A DNA stretch of 64,000 bases from Hymenobacter busanensis (GTDB taxonomy: Bacteria > Bacteroidota > Bacteroidia > Cytophagales > Hymenobacteraceae), in NCBI RefSeq assembly GCF_008727865.1, contig NZ_VTWU01000003.1, positions 620,001-684,000 of the forward strand, given 5' to 3'. Positions within the stretch are counted from its first letter, which is position 1, and the number at the start of each line of letters is the position of its first letter. The translations under genes and the position numbers were made by a program. A model generated the notes under the pieces. That model had not been told where the DNA came from. It searched no databases and saw only the letters and a program-made list of their open reading frames with translations. This document shows positions 7,397-14,506 of this stretch, one piece after another.

Positions 7397-7924
7397 ATGA
7401 CTAACGAAGAGATAACCAACCTACTGCCTTCCGGCGCCCAGACGCGCATTGCCAAGCAAGTAGGGGTATCCAAGCAAGCGGTTAGCAAGGCGTTGCAGGG
7501 CAAGCTGAAAGGCGCGAAAGCCGACCGCATCCTGAAAGAAGCTACCGAGCAAGCCCAGCAAGAAGCCCGCCGTCAACGGGCCGCCGCCGAACGCGCACGG
7601 CTTGTGTCCATGACAGACGAAGAACTGCTTAGCCAGCTTGACAGCGAAACGGAGCGCGAGAAAGCTCTTTGCGCGGCTTTCTATGAGTTGTGGCTATGTT
7701 GTCAACCTAAGAACTCGGTTTTCGATTGGGGCACATGGGGTACCGAGCCAATGGCTTTTACCCTCAGCTATATCCGCAGCCTGCAAGAGCAGATAGCGGA
7801 GGGTGCTGCCTATTGCGAAGAATTGAGCCGGGCGAACCTTGTCAAGCAAGGGCGCATCTGCGAGCTGAACCGCGAAAACGAGATACTGCGTAACGGGCAG
7901 CCGGCCGGCTACCTTAACCTTTAA
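7397..7924 (+). CDS. Helix-turn-helix phage regulator with coiled-coil C-terminus
   Basis: 175 residues. Residues 12-38 (AQTRIAKQVGVSKQAVSKALQGK) form a clear helix-turn-helix of the Cro/XRE or YdaS type, in which the second helix begins SKQAV. A charged Lys/Ala/Arg helix (40-75) and a long acidic/basic C-terminal region with heptads suggest dimerisation. It is preceded by its own AT-rich promoter. It may control phage lysogeny or the small genes that follow it. It is transcribed away from the integrase, so it is not an obvious classical CI. Confidence 0.6.
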   Translation: MTNEEITNLLPSGAQTRIAKQVGVSKQAVSKALQGKLKGAKADRILKEATEQAQQEARRQRAAAERARLVSMTDEELLSQLDSETEREKALCAAFYELWLCCQPKNSVFDWGTWGTEPMAFTLSYIRSLQEQIAEGAAYCEELSRANLVKQGRICELNRENEILRNGQPAGYLNL

Positions 7925-7928
7925 TGCC

Positions 7929-8261
7929 ATGAGCAACAACCTTGACCACTTTAGAGGCTGCTTAGCCTGCGAATCCGAGCGCCTTGCCCAGATTATGCCG
8001 CTAAACCGTGGTTGGCAGGGTAACATCGAAGAGGGGCCGCACACCTGCGCCAAAGCCGAAGACCGGCAGATTATCGATATGGTGTTAGAGGGCACGGCAC
8101 AAGGCGCGGTGTTGAACGGGATGCGAACCGACAACGAAGCCGTGAAAGTCCTTCGCGCGGCCTTAACCGAAGCCGAGCACCTGAGCGGCTACGACGACCG
8201 GAAGGCGTTCAGCGTGTTGGCCGAAGCGGTAAGCGAATACTTAAGCACCAAATACGAATGA
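7929..8261 (+). CDS. Small phage protein of unknown function with Cys pairs
   Basis: 110 residues, 4 bases after the helix-turn-helix gene and overlapping the next gene by ATGA. The N-terminal part contains CLACESERL and a further HTC, a possible metal site. The C-terminal 60 residues are helical and acidic. No family was recognised. Tight packing with its neighbours suggests one accessory operon. Confidence 0.45.
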   Translation: MSNNLDHFRGCLACESERLAQIMPLNRGWQGNIEEGPHTCAKAEDRQIIDMVLEGTAQGAVLNGMRTDNEAVKVLRAALTEAEHLSGYDDRKAFSVLAEAVSEYLSTKYE

Positions 8262-8413
8262 GCGACTTGGAACGCCTTGAATACTTCGACCTGTACGGCG
8301 AAATGCCGGTGTTTTCGCGGGCGGGCTTGCAGCAGTTTCGCTTTATCGAATACTCCTACACCGCCGCCCGCCTCGCCAAGTTCCACCGCGAACGCCCGTA
8401 CCGGGCCCTGTAA
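8258..8413 (+). CDS. 51-residue phage protein of unknown function
   Basis: Starts at ATG overlapping the previous TGA (ATGA) and ends 1 base before the next ATG. The sequence is rich in aromatic residues and Arg (LEYFDLYGEM, RFIEYSYTAARLAKFHRERPYRAL) and has a predicted basic C-terminal helix. Such small aromatic/basic phage proteins may be inhibitors or accessory binders, but no homologue is known to me. The overlaps support translation. Confidence 0.45.
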   Translation: MSDLERLEYFDLYGEMPVFSRAGLQQFRFIEYSYTAARLAKFHRERPYRAL

Positions 8414-8414
8414 G

Positions 8415-8804
8415 ATGCTGAGCCTAGACACCGTTCTAATGACTGCGCCCGCCGGCGACGGGTACCGGTCTAATCTGATTGCCGAACCCAAGTACGCCGT
8501 GGTGCCGTCGGAATACTACAACAACCTAACGGGTTTCTACGGCTTCAAGGTGGGCATACCGATTCGCCTGTGGCGCGAATACGTGCTGCCGCATGTGGCT
8601 GACTTGATAGCCGGACCGGTAACGCTGTTCGGTCAGACCTTGCAAGCCACGGGATGGTCGGCTATGATTGCGCCCATGACGCCCATGCGCAGCACCGACC
8701 AACTGGTGTGGGTGTCATTTGAGTCGCCTGAACACGCGGCCTGTTCCAAATGCGCCAACAACCTGACGTGTGCCACCGGCGCGCGCGAAGTACTGGCATC
8801 TTAG
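8415..8804 (+). CDS. Phage accessory protein of unknown function
   Basis: 129 residues from the ATG one base after the previous stop. It is mostly beta/alpha mixed with many aromatic residues and ends in a Cys-rich segment (CSKCANNLTC), a possible zinc knuckle. No membrane segment, no signal and no recognised family. It is the last gene of the compact accessory run starting at 7397. Confidence 0.45.
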   Translation: MLSLDTVLMTAPAGDGYRSNLIAEPKYAVVPSEYYNNLTGFYGFKVGIPIRLWREYVLPHVADLIAGPVTLFGQTLQATGWSAMIAPMTPMRSTDQLVWVSFESPEHAACSKCANNLTCATGAREVLAS

Positions 8805-8828
8805 CCCACCCCTCCCGTATCTTCCGGC

Positions 8829-9026
8829 ATGAGCAAACGCCTGGGCCTCTCGCGCCTCTTTGAGCACGCCCCCGAGTGGGCGCACACCGCCACGTCCTGG
8901 TTCGTCGGCCTGCTGGTGCTGGCGTTTGCCTTCGCCCTGGTGCGCGGCTGTTCCGCTTCCGCCGAAGACGAAGAGCGGGCGGCGCTGCAGGCCGAACGGC
9001 AGCGGGTGGAAGCCATGAAGCGGTAG
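8829..9026 (+). CDS. Small single-pass membrane protein with charged C-terminal helix
   Basis: 65 residues. A hydrophobic span (SWFVGLLVLAFAFALV, about residues 23-39) is followed by a Glu/Arg-rich helix (EDEERAALQAERQRVEAMKR) that could be a short coiled coil. It begins 24 bases after the previous gene. It resembles Rz-like i-spanin fragments or small phage anchors in topology only; no family was recognised. Confidence 0.4.
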   Translation: MSKRLGLSRLFEHAPEWAHTATSWFVGLLVLAFAFALVRGCSASAEDEERAALQAERQRVEAMKR

Positions 9027-9046
9027 CTGGGAGCCCGCTTTTTGCG

Positions 9047-9054
9047 TATATTTG
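9047..9054 (+). promoter_or_regulatory. Candidate Bacteroidota -7 element (TATATTTG)
   Basis: TATATTTG matches the TAnnTTTG -7 consensus of the Bacteroidota primary sigma factor and lies 23 bases before the ATG at 9077. A matching -33 TTTG is not obvious. It is probably the promoter of the 48-codon gene. Confidence 0.4.
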
Positions 9055-9076
9055 GTTTCTTCAAAGGCTGACGCGT

Positions 9077-9223
9077 ATGTTCCCTGGCAATGCGGAGGGA
9101 GCCCAATACAACCGGTTTAAGTACCGGGCAGCCGATGTTAGCCAGCAATTCCGCAAGGAAGACCCCCGGGAAAGCCGGGCAACTAAGGGAGCGGCCCACG
9201 CGGACGCCACGCTGCACTTCTAA
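9077..9223 (+). CDS. 48-residue charged phage protein of unknown function
   Basis: ATG at 9077 to TAA at 9223. The sequence is hydrophilic with many Arg, Lys, Gln and Ala residues and no membrane segment. It has a consensus-like -7 element just upstream and its stop runs straight into a terminator hairpin, so it looks like a self-contained transcript. No family was recognised; a small regulator or a chance frame are both possible. Confidence 0.35.
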   Translation: MFPGNAEGAQYNRFKYRAADVSQQFRKEDPRESRATKGAAHADATLHF

Positions 9224-9252
9224 ACGCCTCGCCTCTTCGGAAGCGGGGCGTT
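9223..9252. terminator. Bidirectional terminator hairpin
   Basis: AACGCCTCGC (9223-9232) pairs with GCGGGGCGTT (9243-9252) with one G-T pair, followed by TT. It lies between the rightward accessory genes and the leftward genes at 9258-9640, so it can serve both strands. Confidence 0.7.
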
Positions 9253-9257
9253 TTGCG

Positions 9258-9431
9258 TTACGCCCGCCCGCTCTTCTCCCGCCACGGCTCCGACACGCAC
9301 CCGCGCACGAACACGGCCACGGTGCCATCGGCCAGTTTCACTTCCTTGTGAATGCCGCGGCTGAAGTTGTAGGTGTGCAAACTCTGCAGCGCGTCGGTCA
9401 CGGTAGCGGGTACGGGGCGGGTGTAGCTCAT
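9258..9431 (-). CDS. 57-residue phage protein of unknown function
   Basis: Start taken at the ATG at 9431, giving MSYTRPVPATVTDALQSLHT at the N-terminus. A short beta-rich core (KEVKLADGTVAVFVRGC) could form an SH3-like or RNA-binding fold. It is transcribed leftward 17 bases after the 63-residue gene at 9449-9640, in the same direction as the integrase. No family was recognised. Confidence 0.4.
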   Translation of the reverse strand: MSYTRPVPATVTDALQSLHTYNFSRGIHKEVKLADGTVAVFVRGCVSEPWREKSGRA

Positions 9432-9448
9432 AGGGGCAAAGGTAGAGC

Positions 9449-9640
9449 TCAGCCGTAAATGCTTAGGTCTGCCGCGTTGGGTTTGATTTCGCCCGACTTG
9501 ATACGCTCGGCAATCGAGCACATAAGCCGGCGGTGCTCCCCGCGGGACGCAAAGTAGCCGCTGGTGAACAAGTAGGGGTCTACGTAATGGCGCCGAAGCG
9601 AGGCGCGTTCCTGCATGCGGTGGCTACGAGCGGTCTTCAT
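9449..9640 (-). CDS. 63-residue basic phage protein of unknown function
   Basis: Highly basic N-terminus (MKTARSHRMQERASLRRHY) followed by a mixed segment ending NAADLSIYG. It could be a small DNA-binding protein such as an excisionase: size, charge and position beside the integrase fit, but no winged-helix motif is convincing. It is transcribed in the same direction as the integrase and starts 124 bases downstream of it. Confidence 0.4.
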   Translation of the reverse strand: MKTARSHRMQERASLRRHYVDPYLFTSGYFASRGEHRRLMCSIAERIKSGEIKPNAADLSIYG

Positions 9641-9764
9641 AACGACATTCGAAGGACTGGTGCCCCTCTATATAAAGGAAAACCCAGCGCTGGGGCTGGG
9701 CATCGGTCCGCGGCAACGGTGGCGTAGTAGTAATCGGCGCAGCTTACAGGTGTGTTCGGGGGCG

Positions 9765-11252
9765 TTAGGCGGTCGGGGTGGTGCCGGTTGCTTTGAGGGC
9801 CGGCTGTTTGGCTAAGGTAAATTCCTGGTTGGGGGCCGGGCCGGTGAAGCGGTGCACCACGCCGTTGTGATCCGGCATCGGCGGCAGAGCGTCGGGGCTG
9901 ATCAGCGGTTTGCTGGCCACAATGCCCGTCTGCTTGAGTTGTTCGCGCAACCGCTCGGCATTGGCCAACGCTTCTTGGTATTGCTCCTCGATGGACTTGG
10001 CCGGGGGCGCCAGCTTTTCGACCGCCAGGGCAATGCTTTCCTCCCGCTTGCGCGAGTAGTGGCGGTTCATCATCTTGACGCTGTGCCCGCAGATGTCGGC
10101 CACCGTCTCGTCGGGCAGGCCGTGCACGTTGCGCATGCGGTGCGAGGCCGTGTGGCGGGCCAGGCCCACGGTCAAGGGCTTGCTCAGCTCCAGAATGGCC
10201 GACACCTGCTTGAGCGTTTCGTTGAAGTACTTGTTGCTGAACTTGCGCAGCTGGTACTTGTTGCGCTCCAGCAAAGCCAGCAGTTCCGGAAACGCATAGA
10301 GCGGAATGGACACCGGCTCGTTGTAGTACCACCGCTTTTTTTGGCGCACGATGCGCAGCCAGCGCCGCCCCTGCAGGTCGGTGTGCAGGTGCTCGGCGGG
10401 GTCGAAGCGGTAGTACTCAATATAGGAGAGGCCCGAGTAGCAGCAGAAGAGCCACGCATCGACCACTTCGTTGAGGGTGCGGGTGGCCAGTTCCGCTTGC
10501 TGGAGCTTGGCCACGTCGGCTTCGGGCAGGAAGTCCGGATCGGCGGGCTCCTTGCAGTACTGGAAGTCGTAGTCGGTGATGGGCGAGGCCGGGTAGTGGC
10601 CTTCGTGGGCGCCGTGGCTCATCACCTGCTGGAGCGTGTTGACGTGCTTGCGGGCCGTGCTCGGGTCGTGCTTGAGGCTGTTGACGCACCACTCTTCGTA
10701 CTTGCGCACCCACGGCAGCGTGACTTCGGTGGCCAGCAGCTTCGGGCGGCGCAGGTAGAGCAGGTAGGTTTCGAGCTTGCCGAGGCGGGCGCGGTAGCCC
10801 TGCAGGGTTTTGGCCGCCATGCGCAGCTCGGGTTTCTCCTGCTGGGCAATGAAGGCGCGGTAGAGGTCGAGCAGTTCCAACCGGCTCGAGAGCTTGGGTG
10901 AGAGCAGCAGCTTGATGGTTTGCGCCGTCAGGGGCCGCTTCAGCTCGGGCGGCGTGTCGGGGCTGTCGTTGAGGGCCTTTTGGGTCAGGTAGGCGCTGTT
11001 GGCGCGGTTCACCCAATCCTTGAGGCCCGCGTTGTCGAGCTTCACCGCGTCGGACTTGCCGCGCAGCTCGTGGGCGTCCACGTTCCACTCGGCTTCGGTG
11101 GCCCACACGCCCGTCGCCAGGTTGGCGCGGCCCGCCAGGGTGATGCGTAGGTAGATGGGGGCTTTACCGGCCGGGCTTTGCTCGGGGTCGCGTGGGTCTT
11201 GGCCCGGCAACCAGGCGCCTTTGCCAGCTACTCGCCAGAGCAGCGTGTTCAT
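9765..11252 (-). CDS. int: Tyrosine recombinase (phage integrase, IntDOT-like)
   Basis: 495 residues from the ATG at 11252; ATGs at 11276 and 11315 are in frame but sit in poor N-terminal sequence. It has an arm-binding N-terminus, a SAM-like core-binding domain (about 130-240) and a C-terminal catalytic domain. Visible catalytic positions are a Lys in the RIVRQKK region, Arg of LARHT, His of ICGHS and the nucleophile Tyr399 in NRHYSRK. The first Arg is replaced by Ser in YSGLSYIEY, as in IntDOT of Bacteroides conjugative transposons. The His of HxxR appears replaced by Gly (VGLARHT). It should insert and excise the prophage at the adjacent tRNA-Arg. Confidence 0.85.
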   Translation of the reverse strand: MNTLLWRVAGKGAWLPGQDPRDPEQSPAGKAPIYLRITLAGRANLATGVWATEAEWNVDAHELRGKSDAVKLDNAGLKDWVNRANSAYLTQKALNDSPDTPPELKRPLTAQTIKLLLSPKLSSRLELLDLYRAFIAQQEKPELRMAAKTLQGYRARLGKLETYLLYLRRPKLLATEVTLPWVRKYEEWCVNSLKHDPSTARKHVNTLQQVMSHGAHEGHYPASPITDYDFQYCKEPADPDFLPEADVAKLQQAELATRTLNEVVDAWLFCCYSGLSYIEYYRFDPAEHLHTDLQGRRWLRIVRQKKRWYYNEPVSIPLYAFPELLALLERNKYQLRKFSNKYFNETLKQVSAILELSKPLTVGLARHTASHRMRNVHGLPDETVADICGHSVKMMNRHYSRKREESIALAVEKLAPPAKSIEEQYQEALANAERLREQLKQTGIVASKPLISPDALPPMPDHNGVVHRFTGPAPNQEFTLAKQPALKATGTTPTA

Positions 11253-11619
11253 GAGGAAGGAATGGGGGGCGTGCATAGCAAGGTGTGGGCATGATGAAGG
11301 GTATGTTACCCCCAACTAACGCACACGCCGCCGGATAATAGTATTAGCACATTGCTAAAAATCTTAGTATTGCCCGTTTGGTCTACCAACGCGGCAAGGA
11401 ATCGACCAACCCCCGGTAATAGTAGACCAATAGTTCGACATGGTTGCAATACGCATATATAATAGGATATTACCTATATATACCGCGTAAGCCCCCGAGG
11501 TGACCGCCACCGGAAACGGTGACCGAAACGGCGACCGGGCCGGCGGGCCCGAAAAGGGCCTATACAGCGCGCCCGGCCCACTCAAGCGGGCCGGGCGTCT
11601 TGCTGGAAACGAAGGACAG
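11253..11619. other. Attachment-site region: repeats and palindromes between integrase and tRNA-Arg
   Basis: No gene is seen in these 367 bases. Elements include a TTAGCA-CAT-TGCTAA palindrome (11344-11358), a GGTCTAC...GTAGACC inverted pair (11380-11386, 11422-11428) enclosing two CNACCAAC copies 20 bases apart, an AT-rich near-palindrome around ATAGG/CCTAT (11455-11482), and three GGYGACCG copies (11499, 11518 and 11530). This density of short repeats is usual for integrase arm sites, excisionase sites and the int promoter of phage att regions. Assignment of individual boxes is inference. Confidence 0.55.
11546..11597 (-). terminator. Two tandem hairpins downstream of tRNA-Arg
   Basis: CGCCCGGCCC (11570-11579) pairs perfectly with GGGCCGGGCG (11588-11597) around an 8-base loop. 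A second hairpin GGCCC-GAAAA-GGGCC lies at 11546-11560. Both are downstream of the leftward tRNA and probably end its transcript. If the att crossover lies in the tRNA, they are phage-supplied. Confidence 0.6.
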
Positions 11620-11691
11620 TAGCCGCGACGGGAATCGAACCCATATCAAGCGTTTAGGAAACGCCTATTCTATCCGTTGAACTACGCAGCC
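11620..11691 (-). tRNA. tRNA-Arg (anticodon CCT)
   Basis: On the minus strand the sequence folds as a cloverleaf: acceptor GGCTGCG pairs with CGCGGCT (with G-T pairs), D arm GTTC/GAAT, anticodon stem GGCGT/ACGCT with loop TTCCTAA (anticodon CCT), T arm ATGGG-TTCGATT-CCCGT and discriminator A. CCA is not encoded. Its 3' end faces the integrase, the usual orientation for a tRNA used as attB; integration then leaves the gene intact because the phage supplies the 3' part. Confidence 0.9.
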
Positions 11692-11805
11692 CGAAAAAGC
11701 ATAACCCAAAGGTAAGCCGAAACCCCACCGGCCCCAAACCCCACTTGGCATCCGGCGCGTATAGGCGGCAGGCCGCCGCTTGGTTGCCTTGGTTTTCCCT
11801 ACCGC

Positions 11806-12987
11806 ATGGGCTTGCTCGATGATTTGCGCGCTTCCCGCCGCCGTGCCGGCCGCCGTTGGCTGCCCACGGCCGCCGAGGCGCTGCCCGACGACACCGAACC
11901 GGCCCTGCTGTTTATTCCCGACATCAGCGGGTTTACGCGCTTTATCGAAGCCTCGGGGCATCCGCAGGCGCCGCACCTGGTGGCCGACTTGCTGGAAATT
12001 CTGGTGGAGGCCAACATCAGCGACCTGCGTGTGGCCGAAATTCAGGGCGACGCGGTGTTGTTTTACCGGCTCGGGCCGCCGCCTTCGGCGCAACAACTGG
12101 TGGAACAGTGCCGCCGCATTTTCCTCGATTTTCAGAACTACCTGCGCCTCGTGGCCCGCGACGGAGGCTCGGAGCTCAGCACGGCCCTGCTGGACTCGGG
12201 CGGACTAACGCTGAAAATAGTGGCGCACTACGGCCGGGTGAGCGTGGCCCAAATCCGGGAGTTTACCCGCTTGCTGGGCCGCGACGTGATTGTGGCGCAC
12301 CGCCTGCTCAAAAACCAGGTGCCGGGCTCCGAATACGTGCTGCTGACTGAGGGCTACCTGGCTACCCAAGACCCGGCGGAGCTAACCCGCTGCTTTTCGT
12401 GGACGCGCCTGCAGGACGGCGCCGATGAGTACGAATACATCGGGCAGGTGCGCTACCGCTACGCCTACCTCACGCCCCTGCGCCTGCTGCTCGACGAGGC
12501 TTTTCCGGCCATTGCGCCCGAAGCCCTGGCCCGCCGCTGCGCCCTGAAAGCCCGCCGTGCCCTGCCGGTGCCGGCCGCCTACGCGCTTCGGCTGCTGAGC
12601 AACTACCGCTTGCGCCCGCGCTGGATGGCGGGCGTCACGGCCGTGCATTACGACGTGACCAAGGCCGCCCGCCCCGGCACCAGCTACAAGCTCGACCTCT
12701 ACAGCGGGCAAATCGACCTGCAAGCGGTGCAAAGCATCGAGGCCGAAGACCACCTCGAATACGTGGAGAAAGTGTCGCACTTTCGGCTGTTTCCCAACGC
12801 GCTGCTGTTTTTCTACATCGAAGAGGTAGATGCCCGCAATTGCCTGGTAACGGCCGAGTTTCGCTACGGCCACATTGCCAGCGCCAGCCGCCTCATTCGG
12901 CGCGGCCAGCTGCGGCGCGTGCGCCGCTGGCTGGGCAGTTCCCTGCAACAGCTGGCGGCTTTGTCGGTGGTAGCGCAACCTTCCTAA
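11806..12987 (+). CDS. DUF2652 protein with class III nucleotidyl-cyclase-like domain
   Basis: 393 residues. The N-terminal domain has the class III cyclase signature LLFIPDISGFTRFI with metal-binding Asp39 and a second Asp82 in EIQGDAVLF, followed by a GRDVIVAHRLLKN segment at the place of the G..VN.AARL motif. There the usual Asn is Ile, so activity is uncertain. The C-terminal third resembles a helix-grip (SRPBCC-like) domain. DUF2652 has no assigned function that I know. The gene converges on a neighbour carrying a Pycsar-type transmembrane effector module, 54 bases apart with a shared terminator, which makes a cyclic-nucleotide signalling link worth considering. Confidence 0.7.
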   Translation: MGLLDDLRASRRRAGRRWLPTAAEALPDDTEPALLFIPDISGFTRFIEASGHPQAPHLVADLLEILVEANISDLRVAEIQGDAVLFYRLGPPPSAQQLVEQCRRIFLDFQNYLRLVARDGGSELSTALLDSGGLTLKIVAHYGRVSVAQIREFTRLLGRDVIVAHRLLKNQVPGSEYVLLTEGYLATQDPAELTRCFSWTRLQDGADEYEYIGQVRYRYAYLTPLRLLLDEAFPAIAPEALARRCALKARRALPVPAAYALRLLSNYRLRPRWMAGVTAVHYDVTKAARPGTSYKLDLYSGQIDLQAVQSIEAEDHLEYVEKVSHFRLFPNALLFFYIEEVDARNCLVTAEFRYGHIASASRLIRRGQLRRVRRWLGSSLQQLAALSVVAQPS

Positions 12988-12990
12988 ATG

Positions 12991-13015
12991 CCGCACCGGT
13001 TCTGCAGCGGTGCGG
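12991..13015. terminator. Hairpin terminator between convergent genes
   Basis: CCGCACCG (12991-12998) pairs with CGGTGCGG (13008-13015) around a 9-base loop. It is the only structure in the 54 bases between the DUF2652 and HD/PycTM genes and can serve both. Confidence 0.6.
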
Positions 13016-13041
13016 ACGGGCGCGGCGTAAACGAGCCAGGG

Positions 13042-14271
13042 CTACGCTTTGTAGAGCAGCACGATGGCGAAGGAAATGGCCGTCAGAATCAGGCCCACCA
13101 TGAAAATAGTGTAGCTGGTGCGCAGCAAGCGGTATTTGCGGGCCAGCACTTCGCCCAGGTAGTAAATGTCGGTGACCATGTTCGTGTAGAGCATATCCTT
13201 GTTGCGCATCAGCTCCGTCATGCCTTCCTGAAAGTGGTCGAGGCTGAGCTTGGTGAAGTTGCCGAAGAAGAGCAGGTTCACGCGGCGGTTGGTAGCAATC
13301 TGGGGCGAGCGGCGCAGCCACTTGAAGCTCGTCACGTCGGGCTGGGCCGAGAGAATGGCCGTCACCACCGAGCCCAGCGACGTGGCCACGAGCAGGCCCA
13401 TGGGCACGGCCAGCACGGGGTTGCGGGTGAAGGCCGGGCCCAGCGTGGAGGTTTTGGCGCCCAGATACGTGATGATGATGGAGAGCAGCACCGCGTTCAG
13501 GCTGATCATCATGTTGGCCTTTTGGTCGGCCATGCCCGAGAGCTGAATGTGTTGGCTGTAGGTAGCCCGGAACATCGTTTCCACCCCGCGTTTGCCCTCG
13601 GCGAAGGTTTCGTCCTTCTCGTTTTCGCGCTTCTTTTTCTTCTTCTCCAGCTTCTTGAGCAGCTTGCGCTGATCCTTGATGTTTTCCTTGAGCTGCTCTT
13701 TGTAGCGCTCCTGGGCCACGTCGGAGCAGAACTTGTGAGTAAGCAGAAAGTCGAGTTGGTATTCGGCCCATTCCACGTTCGAAAACACCCGCCCGGCGGT
13801 GGTTTCCCATTCGGCCCGCAGCAGCTCGGCGTTGGCAAAGAACTCCTCTTTGCCCAGGCTGCTCATGTCGGCGTCCACCAGAATCTTTTCCAGCTCGGTT
13901 TCGCGCTTGGCGTCGCGGTGCGTGGCTTCGATGAGCTGCTTGACCAGCGCAATGCGGTCGGCGGGGTAGTGGCGTTCCTGTAGCCACTGCTCGGCCAGCT
14001 CGGTGCTGCGAAACTCGTGGCCGTCGGTTTTTTCGGTGAAGCCCGCATCGTGAAACCACGCGGCCAGCAACAGCGCCTCCTGGTCGGCGGGGTCGAGGCG
14101 GGCGGCTTCGGCCAGGGCCGCGGTTTCTTTGGCCACGCCCGCTGTGTGCTTGAAGCTGTGGTACACCAGCTGCTTGGGCAGGTGCGCCTCAAACAGCTGC
14201 TCGATATGGGCTTTGGCCTGCTTGACGATTTCGGCTTTGGAGGCCTTGGGGAGGGTAGTGGTCGGTTCCAT
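13042..14271 (-). CDS. HD-domain protein with Pycsar-type transmembrane effector (PycTM) module
   Basis: 409 residues. The N-terminal HD phosphohydrolase domain keeps its metal ligands: His42 region (YHSFKHT), His74-Asp75 (WFHDAGF), His118 (ATHRD) and Asp133/Asp135 (VDADMSSLG). A basic coiled linker (about 190-222, many Lys/Glu) leads to a C-terminal module with the PycTM-like signature ADQKANMMISLNAVLLS, and hydrophobic spans near 253-270, 285-308 and 386-408. PycTM proteins are membrane-disrupting effectors triggered by cCMP or cUMP in Pycsar anti-phage systems; HD-PycTM fusions are common in Bacteroidota and their role is not established as far as I know. The HD part might hydrolyse the signal. 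It is divergent from the phosphoesterase gene at 14507. Confidence 0.75.
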   Translation of the reverse strand: MEPTTTLPKASKAEIVKQAKAHIEQLFEAHLPKQLVYHSFKHTAGVAKETAALAEAARLDPADQEALLLAAWFHDAGFTEKTDGHEFRSTELAEQWLQERHYPADRIALVKQLIEATHRDAKRETELEKILVDADMSSLGKEEFFANAELLRAEWETTAGRVFSNVEWAEYQLDFLLTHKFCSDVAQERYKEQLKENIKDQRKLLKKLEKKKKKRENEKDETFAEGKRGVETMFRATYSQHIQLSGMADQKANMMISLNAVLLSIIITYLGAKTSTLGPAFTRNPVLAVPMGLLVATSLGSVVTAILSAQPDVTSFKWLRRSPQIATNRRVNLLFFGNFTKLSLDHFQEGMTELMRNKDMLYTNMVTDIYYLGEVLARKYRLLRTSYTIFMVGLILTAISFAIVLLYKA

Positions 14272-14506
14272 TGAACGTGAAATGCGGCGAGTGACGGTGC
14301 GAAGGCAACACGTCCCAATCGGCTTAACAACGCAAGCGCGGCGGCGGGGTTATGGGCAAGTTAACCGCCGCCGCCGGAGTTGCGTAGGGCAAGGCAGTAA
14401 ACGCCCGGGGCACCTGCGCCGTATCCGGCACATAAGTCCGCAACTTTTCCTAATCCTGCCCTCGGTGGCAGTCTTCATGGCGCACGCTCTCCGCACCTCC
14501 CTTTTT

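Larger units (their letters stand above)
1..11637. mobile_element. Prophage, right-hand part, integrated at a tRNA-Arg gene
   Basis: A continuous block of phage-type genes: tail or receptor-binding proteins (3-4029), a lysis cassette (4081-6036), small accessory and regulatory genes (6064-9640) and a leftward integrase (9765-11252). Many genes overlap by ATGA or sit a few bases apart, as in phage late operons. The integrase lies beside the 3' end of a tRNA-Arg, the classic layout of an att site. The left end, with head and packaging genes, is outside the window. The right boundary is placed inside the 3' part of the tRNA by inference; the exact crossover needs the other att copy. Confidence 0.85.

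Noticed and set aside
11806-14271. A canonical Pycsar operon
   Set aside because: The genes converge instead of forming an operon, and the cyclase-like protein is DUF2652, not a known PycC. It is kept only as a hypothesis.
14129-14506. N-terminal extension of the phosphoesterase gene
   Set aside because: It overlaps the divergent HD-PycTM gene and its promoter. A clear signal peptide starts at 14507.
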